From contig NZ_CBYB010000042.1 of NCBI RefSeq assembly GCF_000577275.2, positions 1-33,440 of the forward strand: 33,440 nucleotides of DNA, read 5' to 3'. Numbering within the stretch: position 1 is the first letter of the stretch; the number at the start of each line of letters is the position of its first letter. The DNA is from Rhizobium favelukesii. Its GTDB lineage: Bacteria > Pseudomonadota > Alphaproteobacteria > Rhizobiales > Rhizobiaceae. The notes below the pieces were generated by a model. That model was given only the letters and a program-made list of their open reading frames with translations, was not told the DNA's origin and did not search any database. Both the position numbers and the translations under genes were made by a program. Positions 15,959 through 24,234 of this stretch are shown piece after piece.

Positions 15959-17242
15959 TCAGCTCGGAAGTTGAGGGGCGGGGCCATAACCATCGAAGGC
16001 GTACCCATTGAGGATCTGCCGCCCTTCAAAAAAGCGGCGCTCTATTGCGGTCATCCCGGCTTCATCGCAGGTCGATCGCCAGTTGGCCACTATTGCCGCA
16101 GCCTGGTTGTCGATAATTTCGCGTGCTCGCGGTTGAGAGAGCAAAAACGAAGGTGAGACGGCCAATGCGTTAGTCAGTTGAGCCGCCCGAGTTGCTCCGC
16201 CGACGATCATCGCCTGGTTGGCCTCGGGTGTGCCTCGACGTTGTGGCGCAATGTCGTACGCTGGCGTTAGGCTGAGCATCTCGCCATCCCAGAAGGCCGC
16301 ATGGTTGCGGGCGTGATCATCGGTATTCCCGACGAGAATGTTGAAGCAGAGCCGGGAAAATAATTCTTCCAGGGTTTTCAGAGGACTGGAAAATCGGCTC
16401 CGGATTAGCTCTGCTAGCATCTGGTATGAGATATGGTGAGCGGCGAGCTCGTTCTCTTGCGTCCAGGTAAGGGCGGAAACCATCGCGCGCTTGGTCCACG
16501 ATTGTCCCAAGGGTAGGCGATCAAAGCGCTCCACAAGAAGAACGTCGCGGTCCAAAACCCGGTTTATCTCGACCGGCGCCACGGCGATGCCTGCAAGAGA
16601 TGCCAGGCGCATTGCGACAAACTCCGCCCTGACCATGGCAAAAGTATCATTGATTGCTGAGAACTTGGCAATCAGCTTGCGTCGTCTTCCCGCTTGCTCG
16701 TCGGATATCAGGGCCTTAGGCCGGGCGCCGCCTATGGAGCTGCCGTGAAGGATGACGCGATCAAGGCCCTTCGGGACCGGTTCTCCTGCCTCTACCTTGT
16801 CTGCGAAAGTCTGCAACTCGACCAAGGCCGCATTATCGCTTTCGCGAGGTGTGTATTCGCTCGCGCTCTCTTGAAAGTCGAGCGCTCCAATCCGGTCGGA
16901 ACCCGAATGATGCATGAAAGTCATTTCGTCAAAGGCATCTTCATCGATCTCGTCGCGTCTCAGTCCAAGCAGATCGTTGACAATAACCCGGCGACCCCAC
17001 CGGTCGGGCAATGCATCGCGAAGGGACGGGGCGAGAAGGTGGCCCGCCGGAGGTTCGATAATGCCCGCTTCTAGGGGGAGGTCGAGATCGAAAATCGCGA
17101 TTGCATTTTCTCGTTCGAGGTAACTGCGACCATAGTTGAAAAAGAATTGGTTACGCGAACGAACCACGCGCCCGGCGACGACCGGGTGCGTTTCCATTGG
17201 TAGCCATATCCAAACGTAAAGTTCGGAGAGGTCAGAAATCAT
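15959..17242 (-). CDS. hipA: HipA-like Ser/Thr kinase toxin
   Basis: A 427-residue protein of the HipA kinase family. The N-terminal subdomain 1 (residues about 1-110) contains FNYGRSYLE and LLAPSLRDALPDRWGRR. The ATP-binding loop region is HGSSIGGARPKA (166-177), the catalytic segment is GNTDDHARNH (305-314) and the metal-binding Asp is in LTPAYDIAP (330). All key kinase motifs are intact, so the enzyme should be active; classical HipA phosphorylates glutamyl-tRNA synthetase and arrests translation, but targets differ among relatives. It overlaps the upstream HTH gene by 11 bases, the usual antitoxin-toxin order. It may serve as a plasmid or island stabilisation module, or in persistence. 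Confidence 0.9.
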   Translation of the reverse strand: MISDLSELYVWIWLPMETHPVVAGRVVRSRNQFFFNYGRSYLERENAIAIFDLDLPLEAGIIEPPAGHLLAPSLRDALPDRWGRRVIVNDLLGLRRDEIDEDAFDEMTFMHHSGSDRIGALDFQESASEYTPRESDNAALVELQTFADKVEAGEPVPKGLDRVILHGSSIGGARPKALISDEQAGRRRKLIAKFSAINDTFAMVRAEFVAMRLASLAGIAVAPVEINRVLDRDVLLVERFDRLPLGQSWTKRAMVSALTWTQENELAAHHISYQMLAELIRSRFSSPLKTLEELFSRLCFNILVGNTDDHARNHAAFWDGEMLSLTPAYDIAPQRRGTPEANQAMIVGGATRAAQLTNALAVSPSFLLSQPRAREIIDNQAAAIVANWRSTCDEAGMTAIERRFFEGRQILNGYAFDGYGPAPQLPS

Positions 17243-17573
17243 CTTTTAGCTCCGGCTTCTGATGACGGATACGCGCCGGTAGAAGTTCAAGCTTCACCTT
17301 GGTCTCTGATAGTCGTGCTGTTGTTTCCTGCTGCCCTCCAAATAAAGACAATCCGACCATTGTCGCAGCTTCGAAGACGTGGCCGATCGCAACCGTGGGC
17401 TTTCCCGCCTCGATCGCACGAAGTGTCAACCGCGAACAGCCGGTGCGTTGGGCCAGCTCAAGTTCCGTCCAGCCGCGGAGTTTGCGGGCAGCCTGAATCT
17501 CCGCTGCAAGAAGCTGCAGCGCTGACCGAGTGGCGAGCGATATGGATGAATTTGGAGGTATTTTGTCTATCAT
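17232..17573 (-). CDS. hipB: HipB-like XRE-family antitoxin
   Basis: A 113-residue protein with a Cro/C1-type helix-turn-helix at about residues 30-85: EIQAARKLRGWTELELAQRT followed by GCSRLTLRAIEAGKPTVAIG. The C-terminal tail is basic (LLPARIRHQKPELKDDF). ATG 17573 is chosen; a GTG at 17582 is possible and neither has a clear ribosome site. It is immediately upstream of, and overlaps, the hipA-like gene. The product should neutralise the kinase and repress their shared promoter, which must lie in the AT-rich bases about 17574-17660. It is somewhat longer than E. coli HipB (88 residues). Confidence 0.85.
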   Translation of the reverse strand: MIDKIPPNSSISLATRSALQLLAAEIQAARKLRGWTELELAQRTGCSRLTLRAIEAGKPTVAIGHVFEAATMVGLSLFGGQQETTARLSETKVKLELLPARIRHQKPELKDDF

Positions 17574-17582
17574 AGCATACAC

Positions 17583-17939
17583 AATCAGTAATAATGTCGT
17601 TCACAGCAGATAGCAAGTAGCGTCGACAGAATCAATACTGCTAGAATCTGAATAGTTCAAGAGATTTTAACCGTGGTAAAGTCTATTGGAATTGACATTG
17701 ACGACCCTGGCGGACGGTGACTGAAATTTCTCAACCGAACCGAGACAAGTGGGATTGCCGCCAGCGCATCCTGTGCCCACCACATCCACCTTCGTGGAAA
17801 AAGGATGCATTGCCAGTGCGCTCTGCTCTTTGACGACAGCACCAATCAGGACTGCCGCGCATATTTCAAAATGCCTGTTCGCGCATGACTTGCCGGACAC
17901 CTTTACCGGATGTTCACATCGAGACTGATGCGCAGGTGC
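17583..17939. other. Intergenic region between hipB and matR
   Basis: About 360 bases holding the hipB promoter side (AT-rich, 17580-17700) and the 3' flank of matR. A minus-strand frame at 17667-17900 (77 residues, with STKVDVVGTGCAGGNPTCLG) has no family match that I recognise and no clear ribosome site. I do not call it a gene. Confidence 0.4.
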
Positions 17940-18590
17940 TCATCTGGTCGCCATGCTTGCGACCAGATCGCTGAACCTTTCACCCTGAATGCCGACATGT
18001 CCCCGCAGCAGGCGCCGGGCTTCCTCTCCGTCTCCGGCAAAGATCGCATCGACGATGGCGCAATGTTCCGAGAAGGAGGTCGACAGGCGGTTGCGGACGC
18101 GCAACTGCAGTCGGCGGTAGGGGCGCAAACGCCGGTGCAACTGCGCGCATTGCTCCTGAAGAAAGTCGCTTCGGCTCGCCGCGTAGATCGCCTTATGGAA
18201 TTCTTCATTGTCGTAATAATAGGCATCGCTGTCGCCGGCGGCAGCCGATTGCTCGCACCGACCGTGCGAGGCCGTGATCGCCTCGCTTGACGCCTTGTCC
18301 AGCCGCCGTGCGGCGAGGGAGCCAGCCAAGCCCTCCAACTCGGCCATGACCTCGAACATCTCGTAGACGCGGTGCGGCCCCGGATCGATGACGACAGCCC
18401 CTCTGCGTGGCCGGATCTCGATTAGGCCGATCGCATCGAGCTGCATCAGCGCTTCGCGCACCGGTGTGCGGGAGACGCCGAAGCGGGTCGCAAGAACCGT
18501 TTCGTCGAGCCTCTCCCCAGGCAAGAACTCGTTGGACAGAATTGAATTTTCAATCTCATCCCGAAGCCACCGGCCGACATTTTCCGACAT
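17940..18590 (-). CDS. matR: GntR-family repressor of malonate metabolism
   Basis: A 216-residue FadR-type GntR regulator. The winged HTH is at about residues 5-70 (FLPGERLDETVLATRFGVSR, TPVREALMQLDAIGLIE) and is followed by the FCD ligand domain (YEMFEVMAELEGLAGSLAAR; metal-site-like His in EFHKAIY and in RGHVGIQ). It is divergent from matABC, the arrangement known for MatR of Rhizobium leguminosarum bv. trifolii, which responds to malonate. ATG 18590 is chosen because GGAAAGCAGAG precedes it; ATG 18608 or TTG 18620 would give a longer form. The operator-like inverted repeat at 18629-18651 lies just upstream and would serve both directions. Confidence 0.9.
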   Translation of the reverse strand: MSENVGRWLRDEIENSILSNEFLPGERLDETVLATRFGVSRTPVREALMQLDAIGLIEIRPRRGAVVIDPGPHRVYEMFEVMAELEGLAGSLAARRLDKASSEAITASHGRCEQSAAAGDSDAYYYDNEEFHKAIYAASRSDFLQEQCAQLHRRLRPYRRLQLRVRNRLSTSFSEHCAIVDAIFAGDGEEARRLLRGHVGIQGERFSDLVASMATR

Positions 18591-18628
18591 TTGCTCTGCT
18601 TTCCACATACACAAATCCAATTATTGTA

Positions 18629-18651
18629 TACACGATAGTTGACATCGTGTA
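18629..18651. promoter_or_regulatory. Candidate MatR operator in the matR-matA gap
   Basis: TACACGAT and ATCGTGTA form a perfect 8-base inverted repeat with a 7-base spacer, and a GTATAC palindrome (18626-18631) overlaps its left arm. A TTGACA hexamer (18639-18644) lies inside the repeat and could be the -35 box of matA, with a weak CATTCT at 18662-18667. A bound repressor would cover that box. The symmetry is seen directly; assignment to MatR is inferred from position and protein family. Confidence 0.65.
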
Positions 18652-18732
18652 CGAAGAGTAACATTCTGCATACTATCTGTGAAACCCCGTGATGGAAAGC
18701 GGCTATCAACGCCGACAGAAGAGAGGAATGGC

Positions 18733-20157
18733 ATGCCTGAGACTTCTTTCTTTACCGACATGCTGCAGAGCATCACGGACCGGGGCCGCCAGCTTCTGTT
18801 TTCCGGTTCGCGTAACCAGCAGGCCGCCGCCGAAACCGATCTCCAGACACTCTGTGAAATGCTCCTATCGAGCCGCGGCGAAGCCTCGGGCATGGCGCTT
18901 GCAGCGGAAATACTCGATCGCTGGGGTGCGCTCGGGGGCGAGGGCGCACAGGCATTCCTAGATATGCTTCATGAAAAATTCGGACCAGACACAACCAGGC
19001 TCGATCAGGCGATTGAAGATTACCGCGGCGAAAAAAGCTCCGCTGCGATCATTGCTCTTCATCAGGCAGCCGAGCCGCGGCGGCAGGAGCTTTTGCGCCG
19101 ATTGAATCACGCGCCGAACGGCACCGCCAAGCTTGTCCAGATGCGTCAGCACCTGCTTGCTTCCGAAGACCGGTCCGAAGGGTACCACGCGCTGGACGCT
19201 GACTTTACACATCTGTTCGGTTCCTGGTTCAATCGCGGCTTCCTGACGCTGCGCCCCATCGACTGGTCGACGCCGGCCTATATTCTTGAAAAGATCATTA
19301 AATACGAGGCCGTGCACGAGATCGCCGGCTGGGAGGAACTGCGGCGTCGTCTGGCCCCGGCCGACCGTCGATGTTTCGCGTTCTTCCACCCGCGCCTTGC
19401 CGACGAGCCGCTTGTGTTTGTCGAGGTGGCGCTGACGCGGTCCGTGCCGTGCGCGATCGCAGATGTCCTCGACGAGGGCAGGGAGCAGATCAATCCCGAC
19501 GAGGCGACAACGGCCGTCTTCTATTCGATCTCCAACTGTCAGGATGGCCTGCGAGGGATCTCGTTTGGCAACTTCCTGATCAAGCAGGTCGTCGACGATT
19601 TGCGCAGAGACCTGCCGGGACTGAAGAATTTCGTCACGCTTTCGCCGGTTCCGGGCTTTGCCCGGTGGCTTGCCAAGGCGCGCGCCTCCGCCACCGATCC
19701 GCTTCTGTCGGAAGCGGCCCGCGAAACGCTGATGGTGCTGGACGACCGGAACTGGCCTGACAACGAGAGCACGGCAGTCGAGGTTGAGCGCGTGTTGCTG
19801 CCGCTTGCGGCGCACTATTTCCTGATCGAACGGACGCCGGAGGGCCGCCCCGTCGACCCTGTAGCGCGCTTCCATCTCGGCAACGGCGCTCGACTGGAAA
19901 GACTGAATTTTCTTGGCGACCGCTCGACCAAGGCGATGCAGCAGGCACACGGCCTGATGGTCATCTACCTCTACAAGCTCGACGACATCGTGGCCAACCA
20001 CGAGGCTCTGGCGCAGCGCGGCGAAGTGATTGCCTCGCCGGCCGTCAAGAGCTTGCTCAACCAGAACGACGAAAGCCGCCGCGGCGGCAATGGCCAACAA
20101 GGCTCCCGGCCATTCACGCACATAATGAACTCAACGCTTGGAGGAGGGCGAAAGTGA
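18733..20157 (+). CDS. matA: Malonyl-CoA decarboxylase
   Basis: A 474-residue malonyl-CoA decarboxylase that turns malonyl-CoA into acetyl-CoA and CO2. The N-terminal helical domain is followed by the acetyltransferase-like catalytic domain. Family motifs are FYSISNCQDGLRGISFGNFL (catalytic Ser region) and, near the C-terminus, VARFHLGNGARLERLNFLGD (catalytic His region) followed by STKAMQQAHGLMVIYLYKL. ATG 18733 follows GAGAGGAA; the in-frame upstream ATG 18679 lacks a good site. It is the first gene of matABC and overlaps matB by four bases. Malonate is plentiful in legume tissue and nodules, so the operon lets rhizobia use it as carbon source. Confidence 0.95.
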   Translation: MPETSFFTDMLQSITDRGRQLLFSGSRNQQAAAETDLQTLCEMLLSSRGEASGMALAAEILDRWGALGGEGAQAFLDMLHEKFGPDTTRLDQAIEDYRGEKSSAAIIALHQAAEPRRQELLRRLNHAPNGTAKLVQMRQHLLASEDRSEGYHALDADFTHLFGSWFNRGFLTLRPIDWSTPAYILEKIIKYEAVHEIAGWEELRRRLAPADRRCFAFFHPRLADEPLVFVEVALTRSVPCAIADVLDEGREQINPDEATTAVFYSISNCQDGLRGISFGNFLIKQVVDDLRRDLPGLKNFVTLSPVPGFARWLAKARASATDPLLSEAARETLMVLDDRNWPDNESTAVEVERVLLPLAAHYFLIERTPEGRPVDPVARFHLGNGARLERLNFLGDRSTKAMQQAHGLMVIYLYKLDDIVANHEALAQRGEVIASPAVKSLLNQNDESRRGGNGQQGSRPFTHIMNSTLGGGRK

Positions 20158-21668
20158 GCAACCATCTTTTCGATGCCATGCGGGCCGCCGCGCCCGGTGA
20201 CGCGCCGTTCATCCGGATCGATAGCACTCGCACATGGACCTACAATGACGCGCTCGCGCTTTCTGGTCGCATTGCCAGCGCGATGGACACGCTTGGCATT
20301 CGCCCCGGCGACCGAGTTGCGGTGCAAGTCGAGAAAAGCGCCGAAGCCCTGATTCTCTATCTCGCCTGCATTCGAAGCGGCGCGATCTACCTGCCGCTCA
20401 ACACCGCCTATCCGCTGGCTGAGCTCGATTACTTTATCGGCGATGCAGAGCCGCGCTTGGTGGTTGTTTCGTCGGCTGCTCGGGGGGGCGTCGAGAAAAT
20501 CTCCAAGCCTCACGGCGCGATCGTCGAAACGCTCGATGCCGACGGCAGCGGCTCGTTGCTGGATCTCGCACGCGATGAGCCGGCCGACTTTATCGATGCC
20601 TCGCGCTCCGCAGACGATCTGGCTGCGATCCTCTACACGTCGGGGACGACCGGACGCTCCAAGGGGGCGATGCTCACGCATGGAAACCTGCTCTCGAACG
20701 CCCTGACATTGCGAGACTATTGGCGCGTCACCGCCGATGATCGGTTGATCCATGCCTTGCCGATCTTCCACACGCATGGGCTGTTCGTCGCCACCAACGT
20801 CACATTGCTCGCCGGCGCCTCGATGTACCTGCTGTCGAAGTTCGATTCAGAGGAGATCCTGTCGCTGATGCCGCAGGCAACGATGCTGATGGGCGTGCCG
20901 ACCTTCTACGTGCGCCTCCTGCAAAGCCCGCGCCTCGACAGAGGGGCGGTCGCCAGCATCCGCCTCTTCATTTCCGGTTCGGCTCCACTGCTGGCAGAAA
21001 CCCATACCGAGTTCCAGGCCCGCACCGGTCACGCCATTCTCGAGCGCTACGGCATGACGGAAACCAATATGAACACGTCGAACCCCTATAAGGGAAAACG
21101 GATTGCCGGAACCGTCGGTTTCCCGCTGCCGGGCGTCACTGTGCGCGTCACCGATCCCGCCACCGGGCTCGTGCTGTCGCCTGAAGAGACGGGCATGATC
21201 GAGATCAAGGGGCCGAACGTCTTTAAGGGCTATTGGCGCATTCCGGAAAAGACGGCGGCCGAATTCACTGCCGACGGTTTCTTCATCAGCGGCGATCTCG
21301 GCAAGATCGACCGGGAAGGCTATGTCCACATCGTCGGTCGCGGCAAGGATCTGGTGATTTCGGGTGGATACAACATCTATCCGAGGGAGGTCGAAGGCGA
21401 GATCGATCAGATCGAGGGTGTGGTTGAGAGCGCTGTGATCGGAGTGCCGCATCCCGATTTCGGAGAAGGCGTAACCGCTGTCGTCGTGCGCAAGCCCGGC
21501 GCGAGCATCGATGAAAAGACCATCGTCAGCGCCCTCCAAGACCGTCTTGCACGCTACAAACAACCCAAGCGCATCATCTTCGCGGACGACCTGCCGCGAA
21601 ACACGATGGGCAAGGTTCAGAAAAACATCCTGCGGCAGCAATACGCCGATCTTTACACGAGGGCGTAA
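20154..21668 (+). CDS. matB: Malonyl-CoA synthetase
   Basis: A 504-residue acyl-CoA synthetase of the ANL superfamily that makes malonyl-CoA from malonate, CoA and ATP. Motifs: the phosphate loop LYTSGTTGRSKGAMLTHGN, the adenine region YGMTETNMNTSNPYKG, the hinge GRGKDLVISGGYNIYPREVE, and the catalytic Lys in LPRNTMGKVQK. The start is GTG, with a strong GGAGGAGGGCG site, and overlaps the matA stop (GTGA), so translation is coupled. It supplies the substrate for MatA. The assignment rests on the complete operon context and the MatB-typical motifs. Confidence 0.96.
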   Translation: MSNHLFDAMRAAAPGDAPFIRIDSTRTWTYNDALALSGRIASAMDTLGIRPGDRVAVQVEKSAEALILYLACIRSGAIYLPLNTAYPLAELDYFIGDAEPRLVVVSSAARGGVEKISKPHGAIVETLDADGSGSLLDLARDEPADFIDASRSADDLAAILYTSGTTGRSKGAMLTHGNLLSNALTLRDYWRVTADDRLIHALPIFHTHGLFVATNVTLLAGASMYLLSKFDSEEILSLMPQATMLMGVPTFYVRLLQSPRLDRGAVASIRLFISGSAPLLAETHTEFQARTGHAILERYGMTETNMNTSNPYKGKRIAGTVGFPLPGVTVRVTDPATGLVLSPEETGMIEIKGPNVFKGYWRIPEKTAAEFTADGFFISGDLGKIDREGYVHIVGRGKDLVISGGYNIYPREVEGEIDQIEGVVESAVIGVPHPDFGEGVTAVVVRKPGASIDEKTIVSALQDRLARYKQPKRIIFADDLPRNTMGKVQKNILRQQYADLYTRA

Positions 21669-21767
21669 GGCGGCGGCCGCGCCCTCTGGGAGGAGGGTGC
21701 GTCGACATCCCGCATCAATCTTGAACACAACAACTACGGCGCTGGAGGCGTCGGAGGGAGGGGAATC

Positions 21768-23114
21768 ATGGGTATTGAACTATTGGCCATAGGCCTGCTG
21801 GTCGCTATGTTCATCATTGCGACGATCCAGCCGATCAACATGGGAGCGCTCGCCTTTGCCGGCGCTTTCGTGCTCGGCTCGATGATCATCGGGATGAAAA
21901 CCACAGACATTTTCTCAGGCTTTCCGAGTGATCTATTCCTGCCGCTCGTCGCCGTCACCTATCTGTTTGCCATCCCGCAGATCAACGGCACGATCGACTG
22001 GCTCGTCGAATGTGCCGTGCGACTGGTGCGCGGGCGGATTGCTCTGATACCCTGGGTCATGTTCCTCGTCGCGGCCATCATCACCGGCTTCGGGGCCCTT
22101 GGGCCTGCGGCGGTCGCAATCCTGGCACCCGTCGCTCTGAGCTTTGCCGTGCAGTACCGCATTCACCCGGTCATGATGGGTCTGATGGTAATCCATGGCG
22201 CGCAGGCAGGCGGCTTTTCGCCGATCAGCATCTACGGCGGAATCACCAACCAGATCGTTGCGAAGGCCGGCCTGCCTTTCGCTCCGACCTCGCTGTTTCT
22301 CGCCAGCTTCTTCTTCAATCTGGCGATCGCGGTGCTGGTCTTCTTCGTTTTCGGCGGCGCAAAGGTGATGAAACAAAAAGCGGCTTCGTCCGGCCCCCTG
22401 CCAGAGCTGCATCCCGAAGGTGTATCGGCATCGATCAGGGGTCATGGCGGCACACCTGCAAAACCGATCCGGGAGCATGCATACGGTACGACGGCTGATA
22501 CCGCGACGACGTTGCGCCTGAACAATGAGAGAGTTACCACCTTGATCGGCCTGACGGCGCTCGGCACCGGCGCCCTGGTTTTTAAGTTCAACGTTGGCCT
22601 CGTCGCCATGACCGTCGCCGTCGTCCTGGAACTGCTGTCGCCGAAGACCCAGAAGGCGGCGATCGACAAGGTAAGCTGGTCGACCGTGCTGCTGATTGCC
22701 GGCATCATCACCTATGTCGGAGTCATGGAAAAAGCTGGGACAGTAGATTACGTCGCAAACGCCGTCTCCAGCCTGGGCATGCCGCTCCTCGTCGCGCTCT
22801 TGCTTTGCTTTACGGTTGCTATCGTTTCGGCCTTTGCATCCTCGACCGCGCTGCTAGGCGCCATCATCCCGCTCGCTGTTCCGTTCCTGCTGCAAGGACA
22901 CGTCAGCGCCATCGGCGTGGTGGTGGCGATCGCGATCTCGACGACGATCGTCGATACCAGCCCATTTTCCACCAATGGCGCCCTTGTCGTCGCAAATGCA
23001 CCGGATGACAGGCGAGAGCGGGTGCTGCGACAGCTGCTGATCTACAGCGCGCTGATCGCGATCATCGGCCCGATCGTCGCATGGGCGGTGTTCGTCGTGC
23101 CGGGGGTGGTTTGA
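21768..23114 (+). CDS. matC: Dicarboxylate (malonate) carrier MatC
   Basis: A 448-residue inner-membrane carrier with about 12 hydrophobic segments. The MatC N-terminal domain is recognisable in the first third: MGIELLAIGLLVAMFIIATI, GFPSDLFLPLVAVTYLFAIP and AAIITGFGALGPAAVAILAP. A hydrophilic middle loop (about residues 205-245) separates the two halves, and DTSPFSTNGALVVANAPDDR is near the end. It should take up malonate and perhaps other dicarboxylates. GGAGGGAGGGGA precedes ATG 21768, 99 bases after matB. Its last 260 bases are overlapped on the other strand by the read-through tail of the molybdoenzyme frame. Confidence 0.94.
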   Translation: MGIELLAIGLLVAMFIIATIQPINMGALAFAGAFVLGSMIIGMKTTDIFSGFPSDLFLPLVAVTYLFAIPQINGTIDWLVECAVRLVRGRIALIPWVMFLVAAIITGFGALGPAAVAILAPVALSFAVQYRIHPVMMGLMVIHGAQAGGFSPISIYGGITNQIVAKAGLPFAPTSLFLASFFFNLAIAVLVFFVFGGAKVMKQKAASSGPLPELHPEGVSASIRGHGGTPAKPIREHAYGTTADTATTLRLNNERVTTLIGLTALGTGALVFKFNVGLVAMTVAVVLELLSPKTQKAAIDKVSWSTVLLIAGIITYVGVMEKAGTVDYVANAVSSLGMPLLVALLLCFTVAIVSAFASSTALLGAIIPLAVPFLLQGHVSAIGVVVAIAISTTIVDTSPFSTNGALVVANAPDDRRERVLRQLLIYSALIAIIGPIVAWAVFVVPGVV

Positions 23115-24230
23115 AAGCGGGCTCACATCCCGAAAGCGTGCCGAATGCTCTTCGGCACGCTTGCACCGGTTGAGAACGACTGCCGAGTTTTGAGGACTTC
23201 GGACTTTTCTACGCGTTGTTGAGGCCATCTCACCTCGCGCTTGCTTGACACCAACTTGAACTTGGACTGAGTGCACTGCGTTTCTTGCGTCCGATGGCGG
23301 CTGTCCTTCGCCAAGCTCGTTGGTGCAGCGACATAGCAGGACATGCTGGACAGATGCTGGGATCCATGGCAACTCGAACCACTGCCAACTTCTATCCTCG
23401 CGCGGACCTACAATAGCACTCTGCCAGGAGCCTCCTCCATCTACGCTGATTTCGACGCTCGATATCTGACGATCTCCCCAAGCCCAGCCCCATATTCTCG
23501 TCGGCACGTCAGCCAAAAGCAGTTCATTTGGAGACGGCGACACGATAACGGACTCCGGGGCGACGCTCCAAACTGGCTTCACCCCTGATGGCGTCGGGTC
23601 GTTATAGAAACGCGTCGTATAGGCGCCGCTTGCCCGCCGGTTCGCGGCCGTGATCGAACCAACCCATTTTACGGAGTTCGTTCCATACCAACCCGGCACA
23701 ACCAGTCGAACCGGACCTCCGCGCTCCGCAGTGAGCGGCTGACCGTTGATTTCAAGTGCGAGAAGAACTTCTTCTGCAAGTGCTTTCTCGATAGGTAGGT
23801 CCTTTTGATAAGGTTCTTCGACTTCTGCGTACTCGCCCCACTTGAGGCCGGAAGTCCATACGTAGGACGCATCGGCACTGATCTGCGCGCGTTCCAGAAC
23901 AAGCGACAGCGGCACGCCTTTCCAAACCACATTTCCAATCCTGCGCTTGGCGACTGTCGGGGCAAGAGGGCTGCCAGCGCATTCATGAAATGACATGTAC
24001 TCGTGCTGAGGCATGGCTTGAAGATCCGAGAGACGCAACCTCGTTGGGTTGTCCACGAGGCCATCGACATCGAGATACCAATGGTCTGGATCGATCTCGA
24101 CGAACCCCATATGCGTGACCAGAAAAAGATCGTCCTCCGGGGTGATCCAGGATTTCAGGGCATGAACGCCGTCAGCCGGACCTTGGAAGGAGAAACCCTT
24201 CTTGGTCATGTGCATACCCGTCCGCGTCAT
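22854..24230 (-). CDS. Sulfite-oxidase-like molybdopterin oxidoreductase with abnormal C-terminal tail
   Basis: Residues 1-327 (24230 to about 23250) match the sulfite oxidase family. The molybdopterin domain has SFHECAGSPLAP (Cys 84, the Mo ligand), WTSGLKWGEY and GGPVRLVVPGWYGTNSVKWV. The C-terminal dimerisation domain has RIWGWAWGDRQISSVEISVD, ends with NAVHSVQVQVG, and is complete. The frame then continues another 131 residues, unlike any domain, across the matC 3' end on the opposite strand; a normal stop near 23250 seems to be missing. No Tat or Sec signal and no heme domain are present, so it may be cytoplasmic or act with an unknown partner. It begins four bases after the nitrilase stop, with GGAG in place. 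Substrate unknown. Confidence 0.8.
   Translation of the reverse strand: MTRTGMHMTKKGFSFQGPADGVHALKSWITPEDDLFLVTHMGFVEIDPDHWYLDVDGLVDNPTRLRLSDLQAMPQHEYMSFHECAGSPLAPTVAKRRIGNVVWKGVPLSLVLERAQISADASYVWTSGLKWGEYAEVEEPYQKDLPIEKALAEEVLLALEINGQPLTAERGGPVRLVVPGWYGTNSVKWVGSITAANRRASGAYTTRFYNDPTPSGVKPVWSVAPESVIVSPSPNELLLADVPTRIWGWAWGDRQISSVEISVDGGGSWQSAIVGPREDRSWQWFELPWIPASVQHVLLCRCTNELGEGQPPSDARNAVHSVQVQVGVKQARGEMASTTRRKVRSPQNSAVVLNRCKRAEEHSARFRDVSPLSNHPRHDEHRPCDDRADDRDQRAVDQQLSQHPLSPVIRCICDDKGAIGGKWAGIDDRRRDRDRHHHADGADVSLQQERNSERDDGA
23134..23162. terminator. Hairpin after matC, probable terminator
   Basis: AAGCGTGCCGA and TCGGCACGCTT form an 11-base stem with a 7-base loop, 20 bases after the matC stop. 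No T run follows on the plus strand. It lies between convergent units and would be transcribed from both sides. The minus-strand molybdoenzyme frame passes through it. Confidence 0.6.
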
Positions 24231-24234
24231 CGAC

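Noticed and set aside
17667..17900. Possible 77-residue protein between hipB and matR
   Set aside because: No ribosome site, no family pattern, and it lies in a region with the look of intergenic DNA.
18958..20121. 387-codon minus-strand frame inside matA
   Set aside because: Antisense of a conserved malonyl-CoA decarboxylase; composition is shadow-like.
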